This document shows, piece after piece, positions 10,754-23,000 of a stretch of 64,000 nt of DNA. Source of the stretch: Anarhynchus alexandrinus. Lineage: Eukaryota; Chordata; Aves; Charadriiformes; Charadriidae. Location of the stretch: positions 489,331 through 553,330 of the forward strand of contig VUYV01000090.1 of assembly GCA_008711295.1 (NCBI GenBank), in the 5' to 3' direction. Within the stretch, counting starts at the first letter, position 1. The number at the start of each line of letters is the position of its first letter. The notes beneath the pieces were generated by a model that saw only the letters and a list, made by a program, of their open reading frames with translations, ran no database searches and had not been told where the DNA came from. A program made the position numbers and the translations under genes.

Positions 10754-11355
10754 CGTGCTGGTTTTGGCTGGGATAGAGTTAATTTTCTTCATAGTAGCTA
10801 ATATGATGGGGTGTTTTGCATTTGTGTTGAAAACNGTTGATAATGCAGAGATGTTTTCATTACTGCTGAGCAGTGCTTACACAGAGTCAAGGACTTTTCT
10901 GCTTCTCACACCACCCCACCAGCGAGTAGGCTGGGGGTGCACAAGAAATTGGGAGGGGACGCAGCTGGGACAGCTTACCCTACGTGACCAAAAAGATATT
11001 CCATACCATACGACATCATGCTCAGCATATAAACCTGGGGTAAGAAGAAGGAAGGCAGGGACGTTTGGAGTTATGGCGTTTGTCTTCCCAAGTACCTATT
11101 ACATGTGATGGAGCCCTGCTTTCCTGGAGATGGCTGGACCCCTGCCTGCCGATGGGAAGTGGTGAATGAATTCCTTGTTTTGCTTTGCTTGTGTGCGTGG
11201 CTTTTGCTTTACTTATTGAACTGTCTTTATCTCAACCCAAGAGTTTTTTCTCACTTTTACTCTTCTGATTCTCTCCCCCATTGCAACTGGGGGGGGAGGG
11301 CAGTGAATGAGCTGCTGTGTGGTTCATAGCTGCTGGCTGGGGTTAAACCATGACA
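10754..11355 (+). mobile_element. solo LTR of an endogenous retrovirus (copy 1)
   Basis: This is a full-length LTR-like unit of about 600 bases, closely related along its length to the copy at 34373-34941. The right end is AAACCATGACA, the mirror of the TGTCATGGTTT left end seen in copy 2; its own left end is mutated to CGTGCTGGTTT. A U3 TATAAA lies at 11028-11033 and a decayed polyadenylation signal ATTGAA (ATTAAA in copy 2) at 11215-11220. An N sits at 10835. There is no internal retroviral sequence on either side, so it is a solo LTR left by recombination between the two LTRs of a provirus. No target duplication is visible (ACCCT before, TGTGT after), consistent with age. The family resembles bird ERVL-type LTRs, inferred partly from copy 2. 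Confidence 0.85.
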
Positions 11356-14300
11356 TGTGTAGACAGGAAGGAAGTGTAGGAAGACTTAGGCTTTAAGACA
11401 AACAGGCAGGTCCAGCAACAACACTCCATCTGCAGAGACACTAGAAGAAATGGTAATATTTTAAAAATCAGATATAGCAACTGCTTGGGTGCTTAGCAGA
11501 TATTCAGTGAGTCACTGCAAATGCAAAGAGGTCATCCTCAGGGGGGGAAAAAATATCCCTAAACAGATGCTTTTAGGAAGGACTTAACCCTTTCCATTTG
11601 AAACACTGAAGGCTTTTCAGTGAGAGAAGTAACAGGGGCAGCAACCTTCTGAGGCAGAAGGGGCAGCAACCACTTGGATCCGGTTACTAAAGCGACAACC
11701 TTGCCTCCCAACTGGGAAACAACCATAGACAGAGATCCTTACCTGCTTTTTGTTTCATATGGGCCTCCTCTGAGAAAGAAGGAAGATAGCTGCTTCCCTG
11801 CAAAATGTTTGCCATAGAGCTGAAGCAGTAAATGGCAGCTTCTGATCCACAGCATCCTGCCTGTTCAGAAAACCTTCCGCCTGGAAAACAAGAAGATTCT
11901 GTGCAGGTTCATCATCAGTGTATCATAGATGCTACACTGCCCTTATAACACACTGCTGACATTCTGCGTGGGCTCTGTTATGCCAGCATTTTTACTTTTT
12001 GGCTTTTTGAGAAGTCATAAAAGACAGATCTGCAAGAGAACTCTAACCATTTGTGTATGCAGTTAATTAGAACATTCAAATTTATTTAAATTCTTTTCAT
12101 TCTGTGTTTTTATGAGTTTAAAGGTTACGTCATTCTCACAGATAAGCTGTCTGAAGTCTCCAAAAAAGAAGTTGACTTGTAGGCAATAGTACAGAGAAAA
12201 CAGGAAATGTAATCTGTTGAATATTAGACCCATTCATAATAATAAGCAAGCACTTTTAGATCTTCCACAGTATAATTCTGAGAATAGCTTTGCTGCAAAT
12301 GCAATACATTCTTCAAAAACACAATGAAAGCAATGTAAGGGGCAATTTGTCACCTTGAGTATCTAACAGAATCTTGTAGGTTTTAACATTGACTGCAATA
12401 TACTTTCCTGGCTTTGAGCTTTTCCAGAAATGCTTCAGTTTAGCTGCAGGTACATGCTTTTTCTATACTGCTGTTTAGCTTCACTTAACCGGAACACAGG
12501 TGACTTGTGAAACAAAAGACAACAAAGCTTTTACTTTTTAAGAAAGAAATGTTCAGCAGAATGGTTTCTCATCAGTACTAAGAACTTTCTCTTGAATCAG
12601 TCCAACTTCCAAGACCCCAGAGTCTGGTATGTGAGCTGGAGGGGAGGAGACACATCAGGGACTTCCTTGCCTCCACTGACTAGCAGAGACCCTTCTCGTG
12701 AGAGATCAGTTTATTCGTGACTACTTCAGAAGAACTTTGGGTAAGGAGGGCCTTTGGAGTATCTCAGACTGAATGAAGTCACACTCAGTGTCCAGGATGC
12801 TTTATGCATTAATCCTTTTTTTTTTTTTTTTTGTATTTTCTTAATTTGCAGCTTTCAAACCTGTTAAGAGTCTTTTGCATGCATAGATTATAATCAAGCA
12901 TGGTTAGAGGTGATGATGTCACTCTCAGATAGCAATAGGTATATACTTTTTGGGGGGTAGGTATAATTTTTAACTATCTCAGGTGGGCATTTTTACTGTT
13001 GTCTTATTTCAGTGGTTTCAAATGTGAAATATTTTTAATGAACAAAGAAAGCCGTTCCCTTTCTAAGTCTTGAGGGTTTCAGGAATGATGGACTTACCGT
13101 CATCACTTCCTGCCATTATGCTCTTTGCAGTTGTTCCAGTGTTAGAAGTTAGGTTTTAAAAATATCAAAACTTACTTTATGATGGGAAGAAGTATTTTGA
13201 AAGAGTGGGAGCTGATGAGGGAGGAGGGCATTTACTGTTCTTCGAGGAATAAAGAAAGAATTGGCTCTACGGAGAATCAAGAAGATTAAAAGAGAAGTTT
13301 GGCCTCAGACATTACAGTCTGAGGATTAGATCTGTTTTATTTGCTATTACCAGGAAGAGTCTGACTTTTTGAGAGTGGCTAATGGAAGCCGATTGTTCAA
13401 AAAACAATTTCAGCAGTAATTTGGTAATCTGCTAGAGGGGGTATTAACTGGAAATTAGTTACCTTGTTCATTTATGGCTCATCTCACCTAACTAATCTCT
13501 TCTTACTTCTGCTACCTTAACTCAAAGCCTGATTTGTCAGGTAAAGCCATGGGGCATGTGCAGATGGGGAGGTTTGTACAGACATAACATCAGTGCAACA
13601 GAAACGGCACTGCAGAGCAAAGCGCTTCTTTTATTCTTCTTATTTTGAATATAGAGTTATTTAAATAAAACATCAGGTTATCCTAATCCATATAATGACA
13701 TAAATATATCTGTTAAGAGCTTCCGGTCAGCCTTGCAGTCTGGCTTATGAATTTCTAGACAGAAATACCCAGTTCAGTTTTTGCTCCTAATTTCTCTTCT
13801 CAAAAATCTTCCAAGTATCTTATTGTCTATCTCATCTAAAGCCATGTTGGGGTATAAGTTTTACTTTGGCTTTGTTAAACTGTGTTTCTATTGATTGAAA
13901 CTATTTCTAGTGTTAACTTTATACTGTATACTATTATACCTCATACTGTTTAACGTACTAAGGACTGCTGCGTTGAGTTATGGTCAACTTCAGTGACTGG
14001 CTTAGATTAGCCACCCGACTTTTACCTGACTACAGATAGGCAAAGTCAATCCTGTGTTTATGGACTAAACAAAGTTTTCTGCCATTACAGCTCTTGGTGC
14101 GTCCCTGTGTGCTCCATCTTCTCTCATTGTGTTTGCAGTGTGTTCACAACATAGCAGGGCAGGGAAGAGGCTGCAATATAAATAAGGGGTTGATAGAAGT
14201 TTCACACGATCATTTAGGGTGTTCCCTTCTCAAAGACGAGAGTTGAGTATGTTGATTGGTGGTGGTTGTGCTTGGCATCATAGGTGGGGGAAACGGAAAG

Positions 14301-16779
14301 CAAGGAGGGAACCACAGAAGCTGTTGTGGGCTTTATTCTGGCAGGGCACAGAGACAGCTACAACAATTTTTTCTGCTTACAAGTCACTGGCTTTTATTGT
14401 TGTGACTTGGATGGTACTCCACCCTTGGTAAAATTTTCCTTATCTGATCTCTTATTGGGCCACTGGGTCATAGTTCTGCCATGTTAAACTCGTGCCCATA
14501 AGCTTTCCTTGGCCTGAGTAGGTTGTATTTTTATAAGGCCTTTTCTGTGTATTTCAGAGTGAGATAACAGACATCCTTTTCTTTTATTGTTACCAGTTTC
14601 CTCACACTCTTGAGTGTTTTTTGGACCTGGGTCAGGATCCTGGTCCCCACAGTGGAGGCACTAGCTATGCCTAAGTCCCTTCCTGCACATAACTTCTTCC
14701 CCAAATCATGAATTTCTCCTTCTTTCTGTTGAGAACTTCTTTCCTTGCCTGCCCTGGAGTTAAAAAGGAAAGCTTTATACCTCTGTGTTTCCCAAGTATC
14801 TTTTCAGTTGTGTTATTAAATTCTCATCAAGTTAGTGTCTTCAGATGATCAGCATCCCCACTGTGTAGTACACTGCTCAGTTTTCACTAGCCTTGATGTT
14901 CCCATTGAGAACCTGATTTGCCATCAGGTAACTATTCTGTCTAGCTAAGAGATGATCACTGGAGTTCTACATTTTAGCTAGTCTTGTGCCATGCAAAAAT
15001 ATTTTTCACATCTTTCCCTACGGAGGTGTCAAGTTCTACAGAAGAGCAAAGCACAGCAGAGAAGATAACTAGCTCCACATTCAAACTGAAGAGTGCAATT
15101 TTATGTAAACACCCTGAAAGACCATGCTGGGTCAAATTCTTAAGCTCAAACAAATTCCCCAAGGTGTTACAGACTTTTTTTTTTTTTTGAAAGAAAAGGC
15201 ATTTTAGTATTCTGAACTTAACTTTCTTTTGTCTTTAACCGCATAATATGTTAGAAGTCATGATTAGGAAGCAATAAAAAAAAGAATTGTGTAGAAGTAT
15301 GTACTCACAGTCACTTTCTTATTTCTCGTACTGCTTGATAGTGGTACTTTTTATTCTAGAAATTTGAATTATTCCTTCTAGATTTCCTCTAATAATGGGT
15401 TAGTTGAAAAGTATGCTGTGTGTCCTTGTTTTAGACTTTTCTTAGCTGTACTTTCACCAAAACACACAGTTCAAATTGTGGAGAAATGGCCTGAAATAAT
15501 GCATTGTCATTAGAGGTCTCTTGCCTGCGTTCATTATTACTGATATTTTTCAGCTTTCTCACATTGTGCTGTAGTGGTAAATGCTCCCTTTGTGCCTCTG
15601 ACCTTTAATACATTCATTAAATTTAATGAGTTTAAAGTGTAAAAGAAAAAGAATCTTGCCAAGCACAATCATCAGGATTGTTATTTAATAGGGAAAAAAG
15701 GAACAGATTCTCACACATTAACAGGTCTATACAAAACTGCTTTGCACTCTTTCTGCTTGCTGTGATATTCTGTTGATACAGTATGCTCAGTCTGATAAAA
15801 GCATAAAGAAAAATAACTGCAGACACTTGAATACTGTTCTACATATGTGGTGTGAGGGAATTTGCTATTTTTCATAGTCTAGAAAGGCACTACTTATGTC
15901 CACTAGTGTCCACAGAATCTATTACAAAATGGAAGAAAAGTGTGTTCTCAGAAGAGTCAAACCTGATTTTTCATTTGTTCACTTTTTATTTTATAAGAAG
16001 AGTTTAGCCTCTGCTGCCTTAGTTGTGATTACCAGCAGTTCTTGCAAAATGTGCCACTGTAATATACTCTGAAAAATTTACTTGCTTGTCCCCTTCAAAA
16101 AATTCTTCCCAGTGCATCAGGCTAGCATGGTGCACCAGCCCTTTTGGGAGTGGGGCATGCTCCCTGCACTGTGTCACGATGAGAGAAACTACTTCTACAG
16201 TGTCACTGCCGAGGAAACAATCCTCTCTGGGGACAGACTCTGCAATCTGCCGTCTCCCACTTTGTCATACTGAAGAGTGCAAAAGCCCTTCTGCAGACAC
16301 GCAGATGTTTTGTTGATGGAGAGAAGAGCGGGTTCTTGCCTGGAATTTTCAGCAATTATTTACCTTTTGATGCTGGGCTTGTGAAGAGCTGAATAAATCC
16401 AGATTGCAGAGCCTATAGCTTCTGTTATTATTTTAGCAGTCAAAATGTTTTTTAATGTGCAAAAACTGCAAGAAGAAGCCAATGAGATGTGGCACAATTA
16501 TCAGCAATGACAATGCCAAAATTGCCTGGCTTTTTCCTGGACCATTCACCCTCAATATTAGATTCCTTGTGCCCATGGGCTCTTTGATCCAGCTTCTCCC
16601 AAAACCTTCATTCTTGATCTTCTATCCTCTCCCTGAACAAGCTGTCCCTGATACAGTCATGTTAATACATACAAGTAAAAAGAGAAAAATAGTATGGAGT
16701 CAAATGATATTTGCCGCAACTGGATTATTTGTGCTGCGTATAAGGAGTATTTTTATCAGCTTCTCTTTGCCTTGACCAT
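11356..16779. other. unique AT-rich non-coding sequence
   Basis: Nothing coding was recognised. Minor items are a 13-base direct repeat AGGGGCAGCAACC at 11634-11646 and 11659-11671, a run of 17 T at 12816-12832 and a run of 14 T at 15175-15188. Splice-like and promoter-like strings occur but are not supported by any coding context. Confidence 0.5.
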
Positions 16780-16875
16780 TTAGACTGTAAACTTTTTCGG
16801 GACAGAGACTGGCTTGCAGAAAGAAGGATTATGCTCAGCTAATTGCGAGGGTGCTACAGCATTTGAGATAAGGAT
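16780..16875 (+). repeat. ancient L2-type 3' tail relic
   Basis: The string TTTAGACTGTAAACTTTTTC then GGGACAGAGACT parallels the well-known amniote repeat phrase TAGACTGTAAGCTC ... GGGCAGGGACT. GGGTGCTACAGC further on parallels the GGCGCTACAGTAATAC part of the same tail. Diverged; family not certain. Confidence 0.4.
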
Positions 16876-19800
16876 GAATTACCATCAGCAGGTCTGACTA
16901 AGAGGGAGTGACTCTACTGCTTATTTCCTCAAGATTTATGTGTCATCTTGAAAATAACAGATAGAGATTTAAGCGCAGACAATGCATGATAATGAACTCT
17001 CTTTTACTTTTTAAATAGGGAGGACCAGCCATATTCTTTAAATATTAATTTTGTGTAGACTTTCAGATCACAAAAAAAGATAAGATACAGCGGTTTTAAG
17101 CAATGGATAAATTAGGTTTATACAGGTATTTAAAGGGCTAAATATGAAAATGTTGGCATCCTTTTGAAGCTTTCATTAGAAAGTGAAAAAACACAGGGAG
17201 GAGTTATCTCAGAGTAACGCTTTGTGTGATTTATTTAGTATGGGAGAAATTTGAAGCAGAGCAGGGAACTTGGACAAAGGCACTACACACATACGATTCT
17301 TAATGGGTCTGACCAGAGAATAAAGATAACAGTGTTGGCCTTCTCCTAGACTTCTGCAGGCGACACCTCTGGCCATTTGAAACTGCGAGAACCGTAAGAT
17401 GTCTGAATGGCATTTCCTGTTGACAGAAGTTGCGTAAACAGATGGAGATATTTTTTTCATTTAACATCTTACAAGTCCACTGCCTAAATAAATCTTCACA
17501 CCTGGTACATCAGCTTTGGGGTCTTCCCAGAGAAAAAAAGTATTTGGTTTCTCTTCCATCCTATCATTCTTCAATCTGACACTGTAGCATGAGCCAACAC
17601 TTTCAAATTCGGGGTGACTTTGACTGGCTTTCATGCTTATAACTATTTTCTCTCTCTTATTCTTATATCCTAAACCTATGGGGTTTTTTTTCTGTTCTCA
17701 AACTCATATTTGGGCAAAAGTCACTCTGACTTAATCTTATCGGAGATTTATGAAAAAGGGTTTTATATGTATTCAGCAAGGGTTTTGTGAATTGGCTCAA
17801 TAAAGCTCAAACAGCTTTACAGTAGCTATTGTCTATTCCATAATGCTGCTCTGAACATAAACTATGGCATTATACTGGAATTAGCCAGCCTGCCAGATGA
17901 CTTCAGTCTTGTTTTGAATACGTTGATTGACATGTCATTTTGCCCTTAAAATAATAATGGGATGCTGGAAAGAATCTTCAACTTTAAACATCAAAGAATT
18001 GCTCAATTCACCTCATTAGTCTTCAACCTTTCAAATACAATTGCAGAATACATTAAAGATTATTTTGGTACTAGATGATCATCTAGCTAAAAATATTACT
18101 TTCATGGCTATTCAGGATATTAATTATTCACTATTGCCTTTACTTATGTTATTAGTAAATGCAAAGCTGAGGAAGACAATATTACATGGTAAATTAATCA
18201 GAGCAACCACATTTCATATCAACTCATACCTCTTTTAGTTGCTCTCAGTCTGGAATGGATAGCATGAAAAGTCTTTAGATTATTTTTTTTGTTGTTGTTG
18301 TTGATATTCATCAGATTTTACTGAGCGAAGTATCAGACAGGAGGCATTATGATAATCTGCCCTGATTTTGGTTAGGAGGCACCCACTTTACTTTCCAGGA
18401 CCTGATGAATTCTACCAGCTCTGATTTGTCCTTTTCCTTCTCCTAGGAAGAGTATTAAAACACGACATTCCCCTTCTTCTCTTTGAGCTGCTCCACGGTA
18501 TTGTGCCCTCATGTGGAGTGCCATAACTTGTTTGCTATATAATGCTTTTCTAAGGACTCCCAACACTTTAATTATCTACATAAATATCAAAATGCTTTTG
18601 GCCCCTGCATAACTGTTTTACCTCCTTATGCCTTTCCCTCTTTTCTCCCTTGACCCATGTGCTTAATGTCAGCTTCTTTTCATGTAACTAGCTTGTATGA
18701 AGAATATCTTGTCTTAGCATCATTATTATCCTTTGTATTAGTTTAAAAAGATTAAAATCTTGGAAGTACAAAACAGAATCACATGTCTTTACCATCAATC
18801 TCCTCTGCATCCACCTCTGCTCTCCTTGGTATGATTTTGGGTTTCAAGTAATTAGCAATTTCAAATCCGTCAATTTTCTCAGTTCTGTCTTTTCCACACC
18901 TGTAACAAACTTGTTTCTTTTTATAATATAAGCAACCACAAATATGGAGAGTGGTTGAAATTAATTTTCATTCCACTCTGTTGGAATAATTTCCTTTGGG
19001 TTACGGTAATCAAAATGTTGATCAACCTGTATACAGGTTGCACTGGTATAAAATATGAATTTTTTGCTGGCATTCATGTTGCTCACAAATGGCAATAGAG
19101 TTACTCTTGGCTTATGCCAGACTGAAAGGAATCAGCACTTATCATAATGCCTCTTTTTTTAAAAAAAACAAACAAACAGAAACAACTTAACTTTCAACTT
19201 TCTTATTTCATATTCTCTCCCTATTTCATTATTTTGTTGTGTTTAATTGCCTGACTCACTTATCTACACAATTCTATTAGTCTGACCAGGGCGTTGTGAG
19301 TTTTCCTTTTCCCCACTTCTATTTACTATTCCTTCTTTTCACTTATATTGCTCCCGGCCTCCCATTATTTTAAAGTCATTAAAATTTTCATTTCCTTTCT
19401 TCACAACAGCCAGAACTAGTGAGCAATACTTAATCCCAACATGCTGTAGCAGTCAAATCAGCTTCTGTGGGACTGAGTCCAGTCACATTTATCCACACCA
19501 TGAGATTTTATAACTAGTTTTTATCCTCCCAGACCCAAACTTCCTTAGGTCTGATGATCTTCCTCGCAGTGAAGTGCGCCAATGGCAGAGTAGCCATGGA
19601 TGACCGAGGATGTGGCTCTCATTAATTTTGTTGTGGTGCTCTGGAGGTAATCCTCAAATTTGCAGAAACTCACATTGCTTTTCTTCCCCTGTCTCTGAAT
19701 ATTGACTCTGCAGGAGAAAAGCCACAAAAATGATGACCAGCATTGCTAGCTCCATCATCACTAATACAGCACACCGGGCGGGTGGCAGTCCTAAATGCAG

Positions 19801-19940
19801 GCTTTATTAGAAAATTCTGAACTATATCTGCCAGGTATGATTGTGCCCAAGAGGCAGGCCTTTCCCATGACCTATTGCTATATAGCCAGGAAACTGCCTC
19901 TGTGGTACGCTAAATGGTTAAGAAATCTCCACTGCACTTG
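16876..19940. other. unique AT-rich non-coding sequence
   Basis: No gene, RNA or clear repeat seen. Open frames are short and without recognisable motifs. Confidence 0.5.
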
Positions 19941-20025
19941 ACTTACACAATAACCTTACGGCAGGCACTTGTTCTCCAATTTTCTATACAGTAGTGACAA
20001 GATTAGAACCATGCGGTTCAGGTTT
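19941..20025 (+). repeat. ancient MIR-type SINE relic with internal deletion
   Basis: ACACAATAACCTTACGGCAG followed by CCAATTTTCTATACAG resembles the MIR stretch CACAACAACCCTATGAGGTA ... CCCATTTTACAG. Next comes a phrase like TGACAAGATTAGAACCA, matching the GAGCTGGGATTAGAACCCA end of MIR. The GAGGAAACTGAGGCACAGAG middle is missing. The match is by eye. Confidence 0.4.
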
Positions 20026-23000
20026 TATTTAATCACTGATGTAATTTCTCTTAACAGAATGGCATATGTTTTATTTGGAAAACCCTGAACAATATAAAAT
20101 GATGTTTTCCTTTGCAAGGTGATTGCTAGTGACAGACTGGCAGGAGCAGGGCCGTATCCTGTGGCTTAGTACTGCTCCGAAAAAATGAATGGGATGTTGC
20201 TGATTTTTACCAGCTGAAGGTTGGTCCCACCACTTGCTTCTGCTGCATGGCAGGAGTAGAGGCAAAGTGAGAAGTTCTGTGGCTGTCAGGGCATAAGCTG
20301 AGGTGCTTCACAAGCACAGCTCCCCCAATGTCAAGCACTGCTGCAATGACTTAGCAGGTGTCCAGATGGGTCCTCCAGAGTTAATCTGGTGATCCACTGC
20401 AAGTGGGCCTCTCTGCAGGCAAACTTGGGCTTGGAGGAAGGGAGAGGCTTGCTCCTTGTGTCCAGCCTGGCATGAGCTGGCTCGGCTTTCTCAGGATACT
20501 CCAGCCAGTCTGGCAGCAGATCACATTCTCCTATCCCATGAGCTAGTGTGTAGGTCTCCCCACATTAGGACTTTGGCAGGTTACTTCAGAATCCCGCAGG
20601 TTAGTCTCTCATTTCTTGAAAATACCTCCATACACTAAGCATTCTGTGTTAAGCTGTGTTACTTCAGCCATCACAATCCCAAACCAGGCAGAAGAACAGA
20701 ATGGTGCAGGGGTTGGGGCCAAAATACTACAAAATCCAGAGTGTATTTTTCCCTCCCTCTCCTGAAGTGTACATCAAATTAAATTTACTCAAAAGTTGAC
20801 AAACTTGTCCTAGATCAAAAGTTAAGAAATGGAACTGTATGCTTTCAAATGCACACAATAACACTGATTTGCAACTCCTCATACAAAATAATTTTTATTT
20901 GACTTGCTGTATTCTGGGTCTATCACAAGGAAAAGTACAAATATGCTATTTGGCTTATTTTCTCTTCTTAGAGTTGTATCTGCAATCAAATAAGGAAGTA
21001 ATCAACCACAGCAAAAGCAACAACAAAGGGTTTGGACTTCTCCAAACTTGTTGCCTAACGGTGAATGTAGAATTACATTTCAACATGATTTCAGCAGTTT
21101 TCTGAATAGCATTCACTGATAACCTCCATAATTAGGGTGTGTTCACTGACGGCAGTATTTTCAGCCTGGTGTAAGCTCCCAGGATAAGAAAATTCCATCT
21201 TTAAGAGTTTTCAGGCTCATCAGCTGGAAGAGAAGAAGCCAAGGCTCTGCATGAAGAAGCACAAAAGCTGCAGTCAGAGTGGAGAGAAGCTCTCTCTTCC
21301 ACGGGCTTTGTTGATTAACACATAGTGGACACTGCAGGTAAAACAAGTCTTCAAGCAAAAATTGGAACTGATAAGAGGGAGTCTATTTTGTGAATCCAGA
21401 TAAGAAAGGCTGCCAGGACATCTGTGTGGGATGAAGGAACAGAGATGGAGGAGAACAAAATGAACACAGCATCGATACTGCTTTGAGCTTTGTTCTTCTG
21501 TCTTACCTCTACTTTTTTTTTTTTTTTTTTAAGAAGGATATAAGTAATCTGCCATGAAATGTAAACTAAGTGATTCCAGCATACAGTTCCCTAAAGCTTG
21601 CTTCAAGCCCCCCTTCTTAGTCACTAAAAGTGTATGAAAAATGCAAATCACTGAACTGAAAAACTTACAGCCTCAGTAACTGAGGTAACGGGTTTTTGTT
21701 TATAAGAATAGCATAGCACTCTGCAGCATAAACCTTCAATTAATCCTTTGGTGCAACCTACGATGATAGACTGCTTGGCATTATCAGATTCTGTTTTAGC
21801 TGTACCATAAACACAGTAAGTTAAAAGTGCTTCAGGCAGCGAAAATGACACATGTGAAATTTGGCGTTGTTTTTTTATTCTTCATTCAATTGTGCTAACA
21901 GGGGAAAAAGGTGAGGGGGAGAGAAGATCAGAGGAAACCCACACAGGTTTTAAAATAGATTTTGAAAGGCAATCTACTTTATTTATGTATATTACTGTGT
22001 TTTTTCCACTGTGTACACATCTAATCCCTTCAATCTCTGCCTTTTTACGTGGGTGCAGGTACAGATCCTTACCTAAGGCGGGCGAAATGGGTGTCAGTGG
22101 GAGCAGTGTGGTGCTACACTAGATACAGATTAGACGTAAAGTTCAGGTTTGGCTGCCTAAGTCTTGGTGTTTGCCCTAGATTCATGTTAAGTGCGTAGGA
22201 TGTGTCTGTGGGTCAGGAAGAAACCGGGCTGCATCCCTGTTTGCTCAGGTGTGCACCACCCTCTCTTCCCCTCTGTCCTGGTATATGGATACATGGGTGG
22301 GAAACCAATATGAGCCACCAAACAGGTCTTCTCATCTGGATAGTGAGAATGACCAGGTGTGCCATGCAGTGCCCAATGTCTCCGTTTGCCTTTGAGACGC
22401 ATCCGTATCTGGTTTAGGTTTCCTTGATAATCCCTATAGGAGTCTGCAGAGCTTAACCATACTCTGGGCAAGCCAATGTCTTTCCTTTGACTACGAAGGA
22501 AGCTAGGACCAAGTATATTTCCAACATGGACTATTCAAGCAAACGTCTAAAGTTAGGTGGGAAGAAACTACTGAAAAGCTCTGCCTTTTGAAAAAGAATA
22601 CATATACAGAAAATGATCTAAAACGTACTTTTTTGTGTCCTTATTCCTAGTGTGCAGCCTGAGGCTGAATCCTGCTAACATTGAATGGGTGTTTGGCATA
22701 AGAATACACTCAGCGCATCTCAAGCAGGATGGGGTTATTCCTTCATCCTGTTTTTACTCGTCTGACAAGAAACAGAAGTGTGTTTCTTCAGTTTACTTGT
22801 ATACCCTGTATCTTCTCAGCCAGCATTTCCATTCCCACCTTCCTCAACAGCTTTTATTGCTCTGTGTTATTCTCTGTCTTTAGAGTCTTCCTACTCTTAT
22901 TCACCAGATATACAGGCACACATGCATTTTCTGTGAGCTGCAGTGCAAACTACTGCTTTACCCTCACAGGAGTATTTGCATACAAGAGGACGGGTTCTTC

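Noticed and set aside
11105..11329. Hydrophobic 74-codon frame inside LTR copy 1
   Set aside because: It lies in the non-coding R-U5 part of an LTR and is not preserved as a frame in copy 2.
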